Shown here: piece after piece, positions 52,923-62,427 of the stretch | Position numbering within the stretch: position 1 is the first letter of the stretch | Layout of the letters: every line of letters begins with the position of its first letter | Assembly: GCF_013423485.1 (NCBI RefSeq) | Contig: NZ_JABFFR010000019.1 | Location: 124,001 to 188,000 of the forward strand | Length of the DNA stretch: 64,000 bases | Direction of reading: 5' to 3' | Origin: Azospirillum oleiclasticum | GTDB lineage: Bacteria; Pseudomonadota; Alphaproteobacteria; Azospirillales; Azospirillaceae | The notes under the pieces: model-generated | Told to the model about the DNA's origin: nothing | Databases searched by the model: none | The model's input: the letters and a program-made list of their open reading frames with translations, nothing else | Translations under genes and position numbers: made by a program

Positions 52923-53282
52923 CTACAGGCCGGCCGCGGCGAAGAACTCCCGCATCTTGTCGGCGGTCACCGGCTTGGGGATGAAGCGGCAGCCCACCGC
53001 CTCCGCCCGCCGCCGCAGCGCGTCCTGCACATTGGCGGTCAGCAGGCCCAGCAGAGCGCCGGGGAACCGCTCGCGCAGGATCTCGGCCAGCGCCAGCCCG
53101 TCCATCCCCGGCATGTTGAAGTCGAGCACGGCGGCCTGCGGCTCCGCCCCCTCCACCTTCGCCAGGGCGTCCTTGCCGTCGGTCGCGACGATCACGGTCC
53201 AGTCCGGCCGCAGCGCGCCGATGACGCTGGCGACCATGTCGCGGGCCAGCCGGCTGTCATCGACGACGAGGATGGTGGTCAT
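52923..53282 (-). CDS. CheY-type response regulator
   Basis: This 119-residue receiver has VVDDSRLARDM, phospho-acceptor Asp54 in AVLDFNMPGMDG, a Thr at LLTANV and Lys in FIPKPVTADKM. It forms a two-gene operon with cheC and is a natural substrate for it. The ATG at 53282 starts the domain (MTTILVVDD). The frame is open further upstream without receiver similarity. It is divergent from the ABC transporter ATPase gene. Confidence 0.92.
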   Translation of the reverse strand: MTTILVVDDSRLARDMVASVIGALRPDWTVIVATDGKDALAKVEGAEPQAAVLDFNMPGMDGLALAEILRERFPGALLGLLTANVQDALRRRAEAVGCRFIPKPVTADKMREFFAAAGL

Positions 53283-53426
53283 GGAGTGCCCTTCCGCACG
53301 GGTCCGTACCGGTGCGTTCCTTCTATCGAATGCGCCCCGCCCCGGCAAGCGATGGCCCGCAAACCGTTTGACAGGCCGGCGGACCCGACCGATATCAGCA
53401 GGAACAGCCCAGGGGTCGAGGCGTCA

Positions 53427-55049
<1,623 letters not shown>

Positions 55050-55110
55050 GGGGGGGCGGATGTGACGCCGCCCCGCCCGCTCGGGCCACGCCAGCTCAGG
55101 CCACGCGAGC

Positions 55111-55359
55111 TCAAAAAGCCGCGACGCAGCCCCGTTCCTTGACCACCCGCACCGTCGATGCGGGATGGCGGGCCAGCGCACCCGCCGGGCGGACCGGGCG
55201 GCGCACCAGTTCGCCCCCGCAGTTCGGGCAGCGACCGCCCAGCACGCCGCCGGCGCAGGCGGCGCAGAAGGTGCATTCGAAGCTGCAGATCCTGGCGTCG
55301 GGCGAGTCCGGCGGCAGATCGACGTCGCAGCATTCACAGCCCGGCCGCAGTTCCAGCAT
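55111..55359 (-). CDS. DUF1272 cysteine-rich protein
   Basis: This 82-residue protein begins MLELRPGCECCDVDLPPDSP, then CSFECTFCAACAGGVLGGRCPNCGGEL, here split as CSFECTFCAAC and CPNCGGEL. This is the DUF1272 pattern, with eight or more cysteines likely to bind zinc. The function of the family is unknown. It is an extended member with a basic C-terminal tail. The start was taken at 55359, where the family begins. It is convergent with the ABC ATPase gene. Confidence 0.88.
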   Translation of the reverse strand: MLELRPGCECCDVDLPPDSPDARICSFECTFCAACAGGVLGGRCPNCGGELVRRPVRPAGALARHPASTVRVVKERGCVAAF

Positions 55360-55480
55360 GTCCGTCCTCCGTCGCACCGAGTCGGCAATCCGTTTCAGAT
55401 CGAAACATTTTCGTTGAATTTTGGGGGATAACAATGGAATTCTTCGAATGTTGCGAGGGTGCGGCATTAAGGACGGCGGG

Positions 55481-57187
55481 ATGCTGCGCGGGGGTCTGCA
55501 ATTCGAGGTTCAGGTCTACAAGACCGACCATTGGGTGCTGAGCGCGGTCTTCCCCACAGAGGACGAGGCGCGCCGGCACGGGTCGTCCCTGCTCTCCGCC
55601 GCCCGCGCCGAAGGCATCCGCGTCGTCAAGGACTGGACACGCATCGACGGCCGCCACGTCGAGACCGAAATCCACACGGAGTTCCGCGCCGCCACCAAGG
55701 CGATGACCGTCGCCCCGGTCGACGAGGCGCCGCAGGTCTGCACGGCCCTGCCCGATTATTACGCCGCCGACAGCCGCATGATGATGACGCGCATCCTGCG
55801 CAACTACACGGAACGGCTGGTCGTCACCCCCACCGAGATCCTGCACAACCACGGCGAACTCAAACGGCTGCTGGACAAGGACAATCTCGTGCCGTTGGCG
55901 GTCGGCCGCATCGCCGCCCTGCAGGCGGAGAAGGCGGGCATGGACGGCCGCACCCGCCGCGACGAGATCTACGACGCCGTCAACCGGATGACGGAACGGG
56001 CGCGGCTGGCCGGCCAGCGCAACGATCTGCCGGAAATCGGCGCCGCGGGCTTCGCCGAAGCCATCGAGCGCCTGTCCGGGGAGGAGCCGGAGGAGCGCGC
56101 CTTCCTGGGCAAGGTGGTGCTGTCGCGCGACCTCGTGCAGATGCGCAACTGGTTCGCCAAGCTCGATTTCCTGGGCGAGCTGGTGCAGCAGGACGGTGGT
56201 GCCGGGGGCGAACCGCTGGCCCTGCTCGACGGGGCGATGGCCGACGTGATGGTCGCCCCCTCGGTCGCGCAGGAGCTGCTGGGCATGCAGAGCGGGCTCG
56301 GCGAGGCGCTGTGCAATCTGATCGACCTGTCGCGCGGCCGGCTCGATCCCGGTGACCGCGGCGAGGACGACCGGGCACTGCGGGTCAGCGAGCTGCTGGC
56401 CTTCCACGACCTGGAGGAGACCCGCGGCGCCGTTCTCGACCTGGTGCGCCGGCAGCTCAAGGGCACCGCCCCCCTGCAGCGCCGCGACCCGTCGGCCGAG
56501 CGCGACGCCTTCGACATCGTGCTGGCGCGGACGGCCACGCCACAGGGCGTGGTCGGCGGCGGCAGCATGGCCGAGGCGCTGGTCCAGCGCTACATGCGCT
56601 TCCTGGAGGCCGGCGGCGCCACCGGGCGGCGACAGGCCATCGTCGAGGTGACCGGCCGCATCGAGGACGGCAAGGACCGCGTGCGCTTCCTGATCGCCCT
56701 CACCCAGTCCGAGATCGGGCGCCAGCACCGCCAGGACATCGCCGCCCAGCTCGCCGAGCTGACCACCGGGCCGGGGGCGCTCGCGCGCTTCGTGAAGGCC
56801 GGCCACCCGATCAAGGAGAACCTGGAGGCGCTGACCGCGCTCTACGGGGAGGTGTCGGCCTCGCCCCTGCCGGAGCCGATGCGCAACGACGTGTCCGACG
56901 CGATCGACGGTCTGTTGGTCACCTACATCGTCGGCACCAAGGTGGTGGAGCGGCTGGACAACCCCACCGACCTGCTGCGGCACCGCGCGAACCGCCTGAT
57001 GCAGCTCTGTTCCCCCGGCACCCTGCAAAGCCGCAAGGCGCTCGCCATCGTCCGCCAGCGGGTGGTCAACCATCTGCGGCAGCCGAACTTCGAGCACGCC
57101 TATGTCGCCGACATCGCCGACCCCATCCTCCAGCAGAAGGCGCTGCGCGACTTCTACAAGCTGCTGGGGCAGGCGGGGTTCCGGTAG
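55481..57187 (+). CDS. large hypothetical protein
   Basis: This 568-residue soluble protein shows no signal, membrane helix or domain that I recognise. The first 80 residues look like a small alpha-beta domain (LQFEVQVYKTDHWVLSAVF), and the rest is mostly helical with charged and leucine-rich stretches (RILRNYTERLVVTPTEILHNHG, EALTALYGEVSASPL). ATG at 55481 has AAGGA 7 bases upstream; in-frame ATG 55448 and TTG 55421 are alternatives. It is monocistronic between the DUF1272 gene and the exported hydratase gene. Confidence 0.75.
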   Translation: MLRGGLQFEVQVYKTDHWVLSAVFPTEDEARRHGSSLLSAARAEGIRVVKDWTRIDGRHVETEIHTEFRAATKAMTVAPVDEAPQVCTALPDYYAADSRMMMTRILRNYTERLVVTPTEILHNHGELKRLLDKDNLVPLAVGRIAALQAEKAGMDGRTRRDEIYDAVNRMTERARLAGQRNDLPEIGAAGFAEAIERLSGEEPEERAFLGKVVLSRDLVQMRNWFAKLDFLGELVQQDGGAGGEPLALLDGAMADVMVAPSVAQELLGMQSGLGEALCNLIDLSRGRLDPGDRGEDDRALRVSELLAFHDLEETRGAVLDLVRRQLKGTAPLQRRDPSAERDAFDIVLARTATPQGVVGGGSMAEALVQRYMRFLEAGGATGRRQAIVEVTGRIEDGKDRVRFLIALTQSEIGRQHRQDIAAQLAELTTGPGALARFVKAGHPIKENLEALTALYGEVSASPLPEPMRNDVSDAIDGLLVTYIVGTKVVERLDNPTDLLRHRANRLMQLCSPGTLQSRKALAIVRQRVVNHLRQPNFEHAYVADIADPILQQKALRDFYKLLGQAGFR

Positions 57188-57275
57188 CCGCGGCACACGC
57201 CCATCTGGCGGCTTGCCCGGGCGCCGCCGCATCGCCGATGATCCGTGACAATGTCAATCTGGGGAGTCGGAAGCC

Positions 57276-58166
57276 ATGCGTCGCACCCTGTCCGTCCTGC
57301 TCGTCACGGCGGCCCTGAGCACCCTCACCGGCGGTGCCCTGGCGGCACCCTGCCCCGAGGACCCGGAGACGAAGGCGCGGATCGAGTCGCTGGTGAAGGA
57401 CTTCCTGCCGGCCTGGAAGCAGCGCGTGGCCGCACCCGCTCCGCCCCCCGACCTGTCGCCACGGCTGGCCGGCTGCACCCGCGACCGGCTGATCGAGTCG
57501 TTGGCCCCGGAGCTGGGACGGATCGTCGGCTACAAGGCCGGGCTGACCAGCAAACCGACGCAGCAGCGTTTCAACACCGATGCGCCGGTGCGCGGCACGC
57601 TGCTGGACGGCATGCTGCTGGAGAACGGCGCCGCCCTGCCCGCCGCCTTCGGCGCCCGCCCGCTGTGGGAGGCCGACATGCTGCTGGTCGTCAAGGACGC
57701 CGGCATCAACGAGGCCACCACGGCGGAGGAGCTGCTGCGCCACATCTCCGCCATGCGCCCCTTCATCGAGCTGCCCGACCTTGCCATCGCCAGCGCGGCG
57801 CCGATGAACGGGGTGGTGCTGACCGCCATCAACGTCGCCGCCCGCTATGGCGTGGTCGGCGCCGAGGTGCCGCTGGAGCCGACGGCGGCCACCATGGAGG
57901 CGCTGCGCACCGTGCGCATCATCGCCTCCGGGGAGGATGGTGCCACCCTGGCCGAGGCGACGGGGGAGGCCACGCTGGGCCACCCGCTGAACGCCGCGCT
58001 GTGGCTGCTGGGCGACCTCGCCGAGGGCGGGGTGACGCTGAAGCCCGGCGACCTGCTGAGCCTCGGCTCCTTCACCCCGCTGACGCCGCCCAAGGCGGGG
58101 CAGTCGGTGACCGTCCGCTACGAGGGGCTGCCGGGCACGCCCACGGTGTCGGTGCGGTTCGAGTGA
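57276..58166 (+). CDS. exported 2-keto-4-pentenoate hydratase-like (FAH superfamily) protein
   Basis: This 296-residue protein has a cleavable signal (MRRTLSVLLVTAALSTLTGG, cleavage near ALAA at residues 21-24) followed by a fumarylacetoacetase/MhpD-type domain (GRIVGYKAGLTSKPTQQRF, WEADMLLVVKDAG, HISAMRPFIELPD, HPLNAALWLLGDLA). MhpD enzymes are cytoplasmic and hydrate 2-hydroxypentadienoate, so an exported version is unusual and its substrate is unknown. It is followed by a strong hairpin. A promoter is expected in 57188-57275. Confidence 0.85.
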   Translation: MRRTLSVLLVTAALSTLTGGALAAPCPEDPETKARIESLVKDFLPAWKQRVAAPAPPPDLSPRLAGCTRDRLIESLAPELGRIVGYKAGLTSKPTQQRFNTDAPVRGTLLDGMLLENGAALPAAFGARPLWEADMLLVVKDAGINEATTAEELLRHISAMRPFIELPDLAIASAAPMNGVVLTAINVAARYGVVGAEVPLEPTAATMEALRTVRIIASGEDGATLAEATGEATLGHPLNAALWLLGDLAEGGVTLKPGDLLSLGSFTPLTPPKAGQSVTVRYEGLPGTPTVSVRFE

Positions 58167-58168
58167 TA

Positions 58169-58202
58169 CCGTCGAGCGTAAGTCCTGACTTACGCTCGAC
58201 GG
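58169..58202 (+). terminator. hairpin after the exported hydratase gene
   Basis: Arms CCGTCGAGCGTAAGT (58169-58183) and ACTTACGCTCGACGG (58188-58202) form a perfect 15-base-pair stem with loop CCTG, 2 bases after the stop codon. No T-tract follows. It is probably a transcription end or mRNA 3' stabiliser. Confidence 0.65.
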
Positions 58203-58280
58203 AGGGACGCGACCGCGGCCCCGCGGGCTCATGCCCGCGAAGGCAAGCGGCCGGATGGCCGCGCCCGCCGTATGAGGGGA

Positions 58281-58310
58281 GCGTAGAGCCTGATGTGTCA
58301 GGCTCTACGC
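58281..58310 (-). terminator. hairpin after the MaoC-like gene
   Basis: Arms GCGTAGAGCCTGA (58281-58293) and TCAGGCTCTACGC (58298-58310) form a perfect 13-base-pair stem with loop TGTG, 29 bases beyond the stop of the minus-strand MaoC gene. Together with the hairpin at 58169 it separates the convergent transcripts. No T-tract is present. Confidence 0.55.
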
Positions 58311-58339
58311 TGATGGTATAAGGCCGGGGTGCCGCCCCG

Positions 58340-58795
58340 TCACGCCGGCGGGGCGGGCGGGCGGCAGGCGATGAGGTGGTTGAGGATGATGCTCATCACC
58401 ACCTCGCCATGCTGGTTCAGCGTCTCGTAACGCAACCTCACGGTGCCGCGGTCGCCGCGGCGCGACGGCGTGCACTCCAGCACTTCCGCGCGCACGCGCA
58501 GCGTGTCTCCGGGCCGCACCGGCTTCCACCAGCGCAGCTCGTCCCCGCCGGAGCCGCCGACGCTGGTGCCGGTGATCACCCCGGTGTCGCGCAGCAGCCG
58601 GAAGGACAGGGACAGCGTGTGGAAGCCGCTGGCGATCAGCCCGGCGAAGGGCCCCTCCGCCGCCGCCACCGCGTCGATGTGGAAGGGCTGCGGATCGAAA
58701 CGCATGGCGAAGTCGATGATCTGCGACTCGGTCAGCGTGCAGCCTTCGGTCTCGATCACGTCACCCGGCCGGAATTCCTCGAAGCTGCGTCCCAT
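58340..58795 (-). CDS. MaoC-like dehydratase
   Basis: This 151-residue hot-dog-fold protein has the hydratase-2 pattern DFAMRFDPQPFHIDAVAA, with catalytic Asp and His, and GLIASGFHTLSLSFRLLRDTG. It probably hydrates an enoyl-CoA in lipid or polyhydroxyalkanoate metabolism, but the substrate is not shown. The start is MGRSFEEFRPGD at 58795. It follows the GNAT gene by 14 bases and PhzF further upstream, so the three form one minus-strand operon of apparently unrelated functions. Confidence 0.9.
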   Translation of the reverse strand: MGRSFEEFRPGDVIETEGCTLTESQIIDFAMRFDPQPFHIDAVAAAEGPFAGLIASGFHTLSLSFRLLRDTGVITGTSVGGSGGDELRWWKPVRPGDTLRVRAEVLECTPSRRGDRGTVRLRYETLNQHGEVVMSIILNHLIACRPPAPPA

Positions 58796-58809
58796 CCATC
58801 CCTCCGCCT

Positions 58810-59301
58810 CTACAGCGGGAATTCGTAATGCAGCACGCCGTCGATCTCGGCGCCCGCGGCGAACCCCAGTTGGGCGTAGAGTTGACGGGCCGCGGCCATC
58901 CTGTCCAGCGTGTCCAGGCGCAGGATGCGGTAACCGCGGCCGCGTGCCTCCGCCACGACCGCCGCGACCAGTTTCCGCGCGATGCCGCGACCACGGAAGG
59001 CGGGACGGACGTAGAGGCGCTTCATCTCCCCCGCACCGTCCTCGTTCCCGTCCGGGGCCATTGGACGCAAGGCCACCACCCCGGCCACGGCGTCCCCGAC
59101 GCGTGCCAGCAGCAGCGCGCCGGCCGGCGGCGCGTAGGCGCCGGGAAGCTCCGCCAGTTCCTGCGCGAAGCCCTGGAAGCAGGGCGACAGGTCGAAGGCC
59201 GCCCAATACTCTTCCATAAGCGCCCGCACCTCGCCCAGGTCGGCCGGCCCGTCCGCCGGTAGGATGCGCAGCGGCCCGGCCTCAGCCGGCGTCGGGGACA
59301 T
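58810..59301 (-). CDS. GNAT-family N-acetyltransferase
   Basis: This 163-residue acetyltransferase has the acetyl-CoA-binding motif VRPAFRGRGIARKL (R/Q-x2-G-x-G/A) at about residues 108-121 and the C-terminal YAQLGF segment. The substrate is unknown. Its start at 59301 lies 20 bases inside the end of the PhzF gene, indicating translational coupling. The start was chosen because MSPTPAEAGPLRIL begins the fold. The upstream frame has no similarity. Confidence 0.88.
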   Translation of the reverse strand: MSPTPAEAGPLRILPADGPADLGEVRALMEEYWAAFDLSPCFQGFAQELAELPGAYAPPAGALLLARVGDAVAGVVALRPMAPDGNEDGAGEMKRLYVRPAFRGRGIARKLVAAVVAEARGRGYRILRLDTLDRMAAARQLYAQLGFAAGAEIDGVLHYEFPL

Positions 59302-60079
59302 GGATGACGCCTTCCAGATAGAGCGCCGCACCGCCGGCCATGCGCACCCGGTCGCCCGCCAGCTCGCAGGACAGGGCACCGCCGCGGCGCGAAATCTGAC
59401 GTGCCTCCAGCCGCGCCCGGCCGAGACGCTTGGCCCAGTAGGGAACGAGCGTGCAGTGGGCGGAGCCCGTCACCGGGTCCTCGTCGATCCCGTGCGTCGG
59501 CGCGAAGAAGCGCGAGACGAAATCGACCCCGCCGCTGCCCGGCGCGGTGACGATCACCGCACGATCGAGGTGGTTCAGGATGCGGAAATCCGGCTCCAGC
59601 GCGCGCACAGCCGCCTCGTCCGGGTAGAGGACGAGGTAGTCGCGCGCCGCCAGCACCTCCAGCGGCGCCGCACCGCCCAGGCCGGGGAACAGGGCGGGGT
59701 CGGCATCGACCGGGCCGGGCGGACGGCTGGGGAAATCCAGCACCAGTCGGTCACCCTCCTGCTCCACGGTCAGGGTGCCGGCCTTGCGGGTGGTGAATGC
59801 GACGCGGCCCAGCCCCGGCCGGAGCAGCGCGCGCACCACGAAGGCGCTGGCGAGCGTGGCGTGGCCGCACAGATCCACCTCCACGGTCGGGGTGAACCAG
59901 CGCAGCTCGAACCCATCGCCGGCCGGCACCAGGAAGGCCGTCTCCGACAGGTTGTTCTCCGCCGCGATGGCGGTCAGCAGCGGATCGGGCAGCCAGCGCT
60001 CCAACGGCACGACCGCCGCCGGGTTGCCGCCGAACACGGAATCGGTGAAGGCATCGACCTGATAGATGGGCAGGCGCAT
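59282..60079 (-). CDS. PhzF family isomerase/epimerase-like protein
   Basis: This 265-residue protein has the PhzF fold, related to diaminopimelate epimerase. The N-terminus YQVDAFTDSVFGGNPAAVV, the catalytic glutamate region NNLSETAFL and DLCGHATLASAF are family hallmarks. PhzF itself isomerises dihydrohydroxyanthranilate in phenazine synthesis. No other phenazine genes are present, so it belongs to the large group of uncharacterised housekeeping relatives. It is the first gene of the PhzF-GNAT-MaoC operon. Confidence 0.92.
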   Translation of the reverse strand: MRLPIYQVDAFTDSVFGGNPAAVVPLERWLPDPLLTAIAAENNLSETAFLVPAGDGFELRWFTPTVEVDLCGHATLASAFVVRALLRPGLGRVAFTTRKAGTLTVEQEGDRLVLDFPSRPPGPVDADPALFPGLGGAAPLEVLAARDYLVLYPDEAAVRALEPDFRILNHLDRAVIVTAPGSGGVDFVSRFFAPTHGIDEDPVTGSAHCTLVPYWAKRLGRARLEARQISRRGGALSCELAGDRVRMAGGAALYLEGVIHVPDAG

Positions 60080-60152
60080 GGGGTGCTGTTCCTCGGCAAG
60101 CGGACGGCTCAGGCGGAAGGGGACGGGGGCCGGACCCCGTCCCTTGCACGGA

Positions 60153-60398
60153 TCACCCGCGCCAGAACGGCTTGCGGGCCTCGTGGTCGGCGTCGAGCCG
60201 GCTGACGCCGATGTCCTTCAGCAGATGGTCGTCGAGCGACAACAGCGCCTGCCGCTGCTTCCACCGGCCATGCCAGTCCAGCAGCGATTCCGCCAGGACC
60301 CAGACGGGGCGGGCGATGGCGGCCATCACACGGACGGGAACCGGGCTGGTCGACGGGCTGGAACCGGTCGGACGGACCATCTCGTTGGCGCTCATCAT
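60153..60398 (-). CDS. DUF1127 family small protein
   Basis: This 81-residue protein ends in the DUF1127 motif LLSLDDHLLKDIGVSRLDADHE, a short helical, arginine-rich domain. Some DUF1127 proteins bind RNA or affect phosphate and small-RNA turnover in alphaproteobacteria, but most are uncharacterised. The start has two consecutive ATG codons (60398 and 60395) after AAGGAG. It is monocistronic. The AT-rich region upstream (60420-60500) should hold its promoter. Confidence 0.88.
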   Translation of the reverse strand: MMSANEMVRPTGSSPSTSPVPVRVMAAIARPVWVLAESLLDWHGRWKQRQALLSLDDHLLKDIGVSRLDADHEARKPFWRG

Positions 60399-61293
60399 CG
60401 TTCTCCTTGGGTCAACGGGCGGTGCACACGCGTCTGCGCCCTGAACAATCCCAAGGATAGGGATACAATTTCCCCGGTCAATCGGGACATTGTCACCATT
60501 ACAATTCCGACTACGGATGTATCCCGGAGATCACACCGCTCCTTCTGTGCCGCGACAGGATTCATGAGACAGCGACAGAGATGTTGAGATTCCGCGACAG
60601 AATTGGCGAGAGTCCGGATTCTCCGTCCCAGCGCAACCTGCTCGCGCCCCTCCGTTTGGGGATCAGTGACAATGCCTGTAAGCTCAGGAGACAATGCAGT
60701 CCGATCGGTGGGACAGCCACGCCAACCTCGACAGGCTGCCCGTACCTTCTGAATGAGTCAGCGCACTACCCGGCCGCCATACCTGAGTTCGGAGCCCTGC
60801 GATCCCGTCACCGCATATGGTGAGACGGCCGAAACGGTCGGAATGGCGTTATTTTCTTTTTTCGGCGTGCCGAATGGCTGCGGCCTCGGAGCTTGGCGGG
60901 AAGGCCGACGGGTCGCTCAACCGAACCGCGGGGGCCATGGAACGGGCGCAAGGAGGACGCTGACCATCCAGTGGATGGCGGAAGGAGAGCGGATTTGGCG
61001 GCCTTCGCAAGGTAAATTCCCCACAGGACGAGTGGTCGGATGGTCGGCTTGACGCCGACAGCACCAGCGCAGCCAATTTGCCCACCGTCCTATGGAAGGA
61101 GCCACCAGCGGCACGACATTCCCGCCCAAGAACGATCAAAACCTCCGACGGGTGCTCAGAAAGCGGTGCGCCTAATCGAGGTCAAGCGCAAGCGAACGCC
61201 GTCGTTTCTATCATAGACAATCTCATGCTATGGAAGACTCCTTACGTGGTCACAAATTGGCCCATCCAGAACTTACCGCTTGGGGATCCTGCC
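60399..61293. other. gene-poor region of lowered GC at the start of the right-hand accessory segment
   Basis: This 895-base stretch holds no gene I can support. The first 150 bases are probably the DUF1127 promoter. Beyond that the base composition is visibly less GC-rich than the rest of the window, and short frames on both strands resemble no family. A T-rich run at about 60852-60863 is not preceded by a good hairpin. I looked for a tRNA that could mark an island insertion site and found none. Confidence 0.5.
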
Positions 61294-61680
61294 ATGCCAC
61301 TTGAAGTCAATCTGCCAGACGGCGGTATTATCCGATTCGAAATGACCAAAGAGTACCATGAGCGGGGGTGGGTCGATTTCGAAGCATCGGTAGAACTGAC
61401 ACTCGATGCGTTCCGAGAGCGTGCGACCTTCCGCTACGACGATGCAATAATCAAGGAGGCGCGCGTCGCTCGCCATCTGAACGCGATTGGAGAAGGACGC
61501 ATTATTCCGGCAGCCGCTCTCCAGATGTTCACAAATCGGGCGACTTCTCTCGACTTTGAAGACTATGTCGAGGTGTTCGCAATCGCCGTCCATTTGGATG
61601 CGCAGTCGTTTCTGGCCTGCTGTCCCGCAGACCAGCTTGGCGCGATCCGCGAGCGGATCGGCGTCGCTGGCGATCCCTAA
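61294..61680 (+). CDS. hypothetical protein in the accessory segment
   Basis: This acidic protein of about 128 residues begins MPLEVNLPDGGIIRFEMTKE, with alternating strands followed by helices (AFRERATFRYDDAIIKEARVARHL, YVEVFAIAVHLDAQSFLACC). No family was recognised. A GGGGA sequence lies 8 bases before the ATG; an in-frame ATG at 61225 would add 23 residues. Codon use is less GC-biased than in the rest of the window, which suggests acquisition by transfer. It overlaps the end of the convergent gene by 4 bases. Confidence 0.6.
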   Translation: MPLEVNLPDGGIIRFEMTKEYHERGWVDFEASVELTLDAFRERATFRYDDAIIKEARVARHLNAIGEGRIIPAAALQMFTNRATSLDFEDYVEVFAIAVHLDAQSFLACCPADQLGAIRERIGVAGDP

Positions 61681-62003
61681 CAGGACCGAGCAGAACAGCG
61701 ATGGAGATGCAACCGCATTTCGCTGATGAACCGATCACGCAATGTAGCCAGATCGTCGTGGCAGGCCCGCTCACGGATGGCGGCTAGCTCAGCCTCCACC
61801 AACCGGACATCGAGATCGCCGCGGCAAGCGTCTCGGATGCAGCCGTGGCACAGCTTGGACACCTCCCCGGCGAGTACGGCGGCCTCCTGTCGGCAAGCCG
61901 AAAAATCCGGGGCGGTGAGCAGTCCCTTGACGACGGACAGTCCTGTCAGAGCCATAAGGTTGGCGGCATACATGCCGCCGCCTTTCCCGTCCGATGGCAT
62001 CAT
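61677..62003 (-). CDS. hypothetical helical protein in the accessory segment
   Basis: This 108-residue protein has a moderately hydrophobic N-terminal segment (MYAANLMALTGLSVVKGLL), then charged helices with several cysteines (LCHGCIRDACRG). No domain was recognised. Two consecutive ATG codons follow AGGGGGAA. It is convergent with the gene at 61294, overlapping its stop by 4 bases. It could belong to the island that includes the methyltransferase gene, but nothing shows what it does. Confidence 0.55.
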   Translation of the reverse strand: MMPSDGKGGGMYAANLMALTGLSVVKGLLTAPDFSACRQEAAVLAGEVSKLCHGCIRDACRGDLDVRLVEAELAAIRERACHDDLATLRDRFISEMRLHLHRCSARSC

Positions 62004-62427
62004 TGATTCCCCCTGCGTTGGTCGCGGCCCTTAAGCTTGGCAGCATCCGTATCCGGAAAACATGCTGATCCAGAAAGGCATAGCTGTCGAGAGATCGGCC
62101 GACGGCACGCGACGGCACGGCATTCAGCCAGCCCGCTGGGCTTGTGGAGAACGTAGGCCGGCAGATCGACGCCGTGAGCCCGAACCGGCAGCAGATCCGC
62201 TTGTGCATGTATGCCCGCCGGCCTGAGCCGAGTGGATCAGGGCCCGTCGGATGCGTGTCAAAGCTTGAGGCTGAGGATCTGAGCGATCACCGTCAAAGAT
62301 ATGGAGGCCAGACACTGGATTTGGCTAAGCTTTCTCTAATCTTTCTCCCCGTTTCCCGGACAGTTAGATAAGCTTGGTTCGCCCGACGGAAAAGATGAGT
62401 CCGAAAACATACAATTTTAAGTGGTAT
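62004..62427. other. intergenic region before the phosphorothioation-associated gene
   Basis: This 424-base stretch of mixed composition holds no supported gene. Short minus-strand frames are open in places but show no start signal or family similarity. The right end (62330-62430) is AT-rich and lies downstream of the minus-strand methyltransferase gene. It may be decayed coding sequence. Confidence 0.4.

Noticed and set aside
58203..58280. GC-rich stretch between two hairpins, considered as a small RNA gene
   Set aside because: No promoter-like sequence or conserved RNA structure could be seen. The flanking hairpins are explained as terminators of the convergent genes.
60581..60823. 80-codon plus-strand frame upstream of the accessory genes
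   Set aside because: It has no ribosome site, no recognisable sequence and a composition like random translation.
60840..60870. T-rich run after a possible small hairpin, considered as an intrinsic terminator
   Set aside because: The only stem nearby is 5-6 pairs with a wobble and ends about 14 bases before the T-run, and no gene ends there.
62004..62208. Minus-strand peptide with a segment reading SPAGWLNAV, considered as an IS630-type transposase remnant
   Set aside because: The likeness is a few residues, no other transposase motif or terminal inverted repeat was found, and the reading frame is not sustained.
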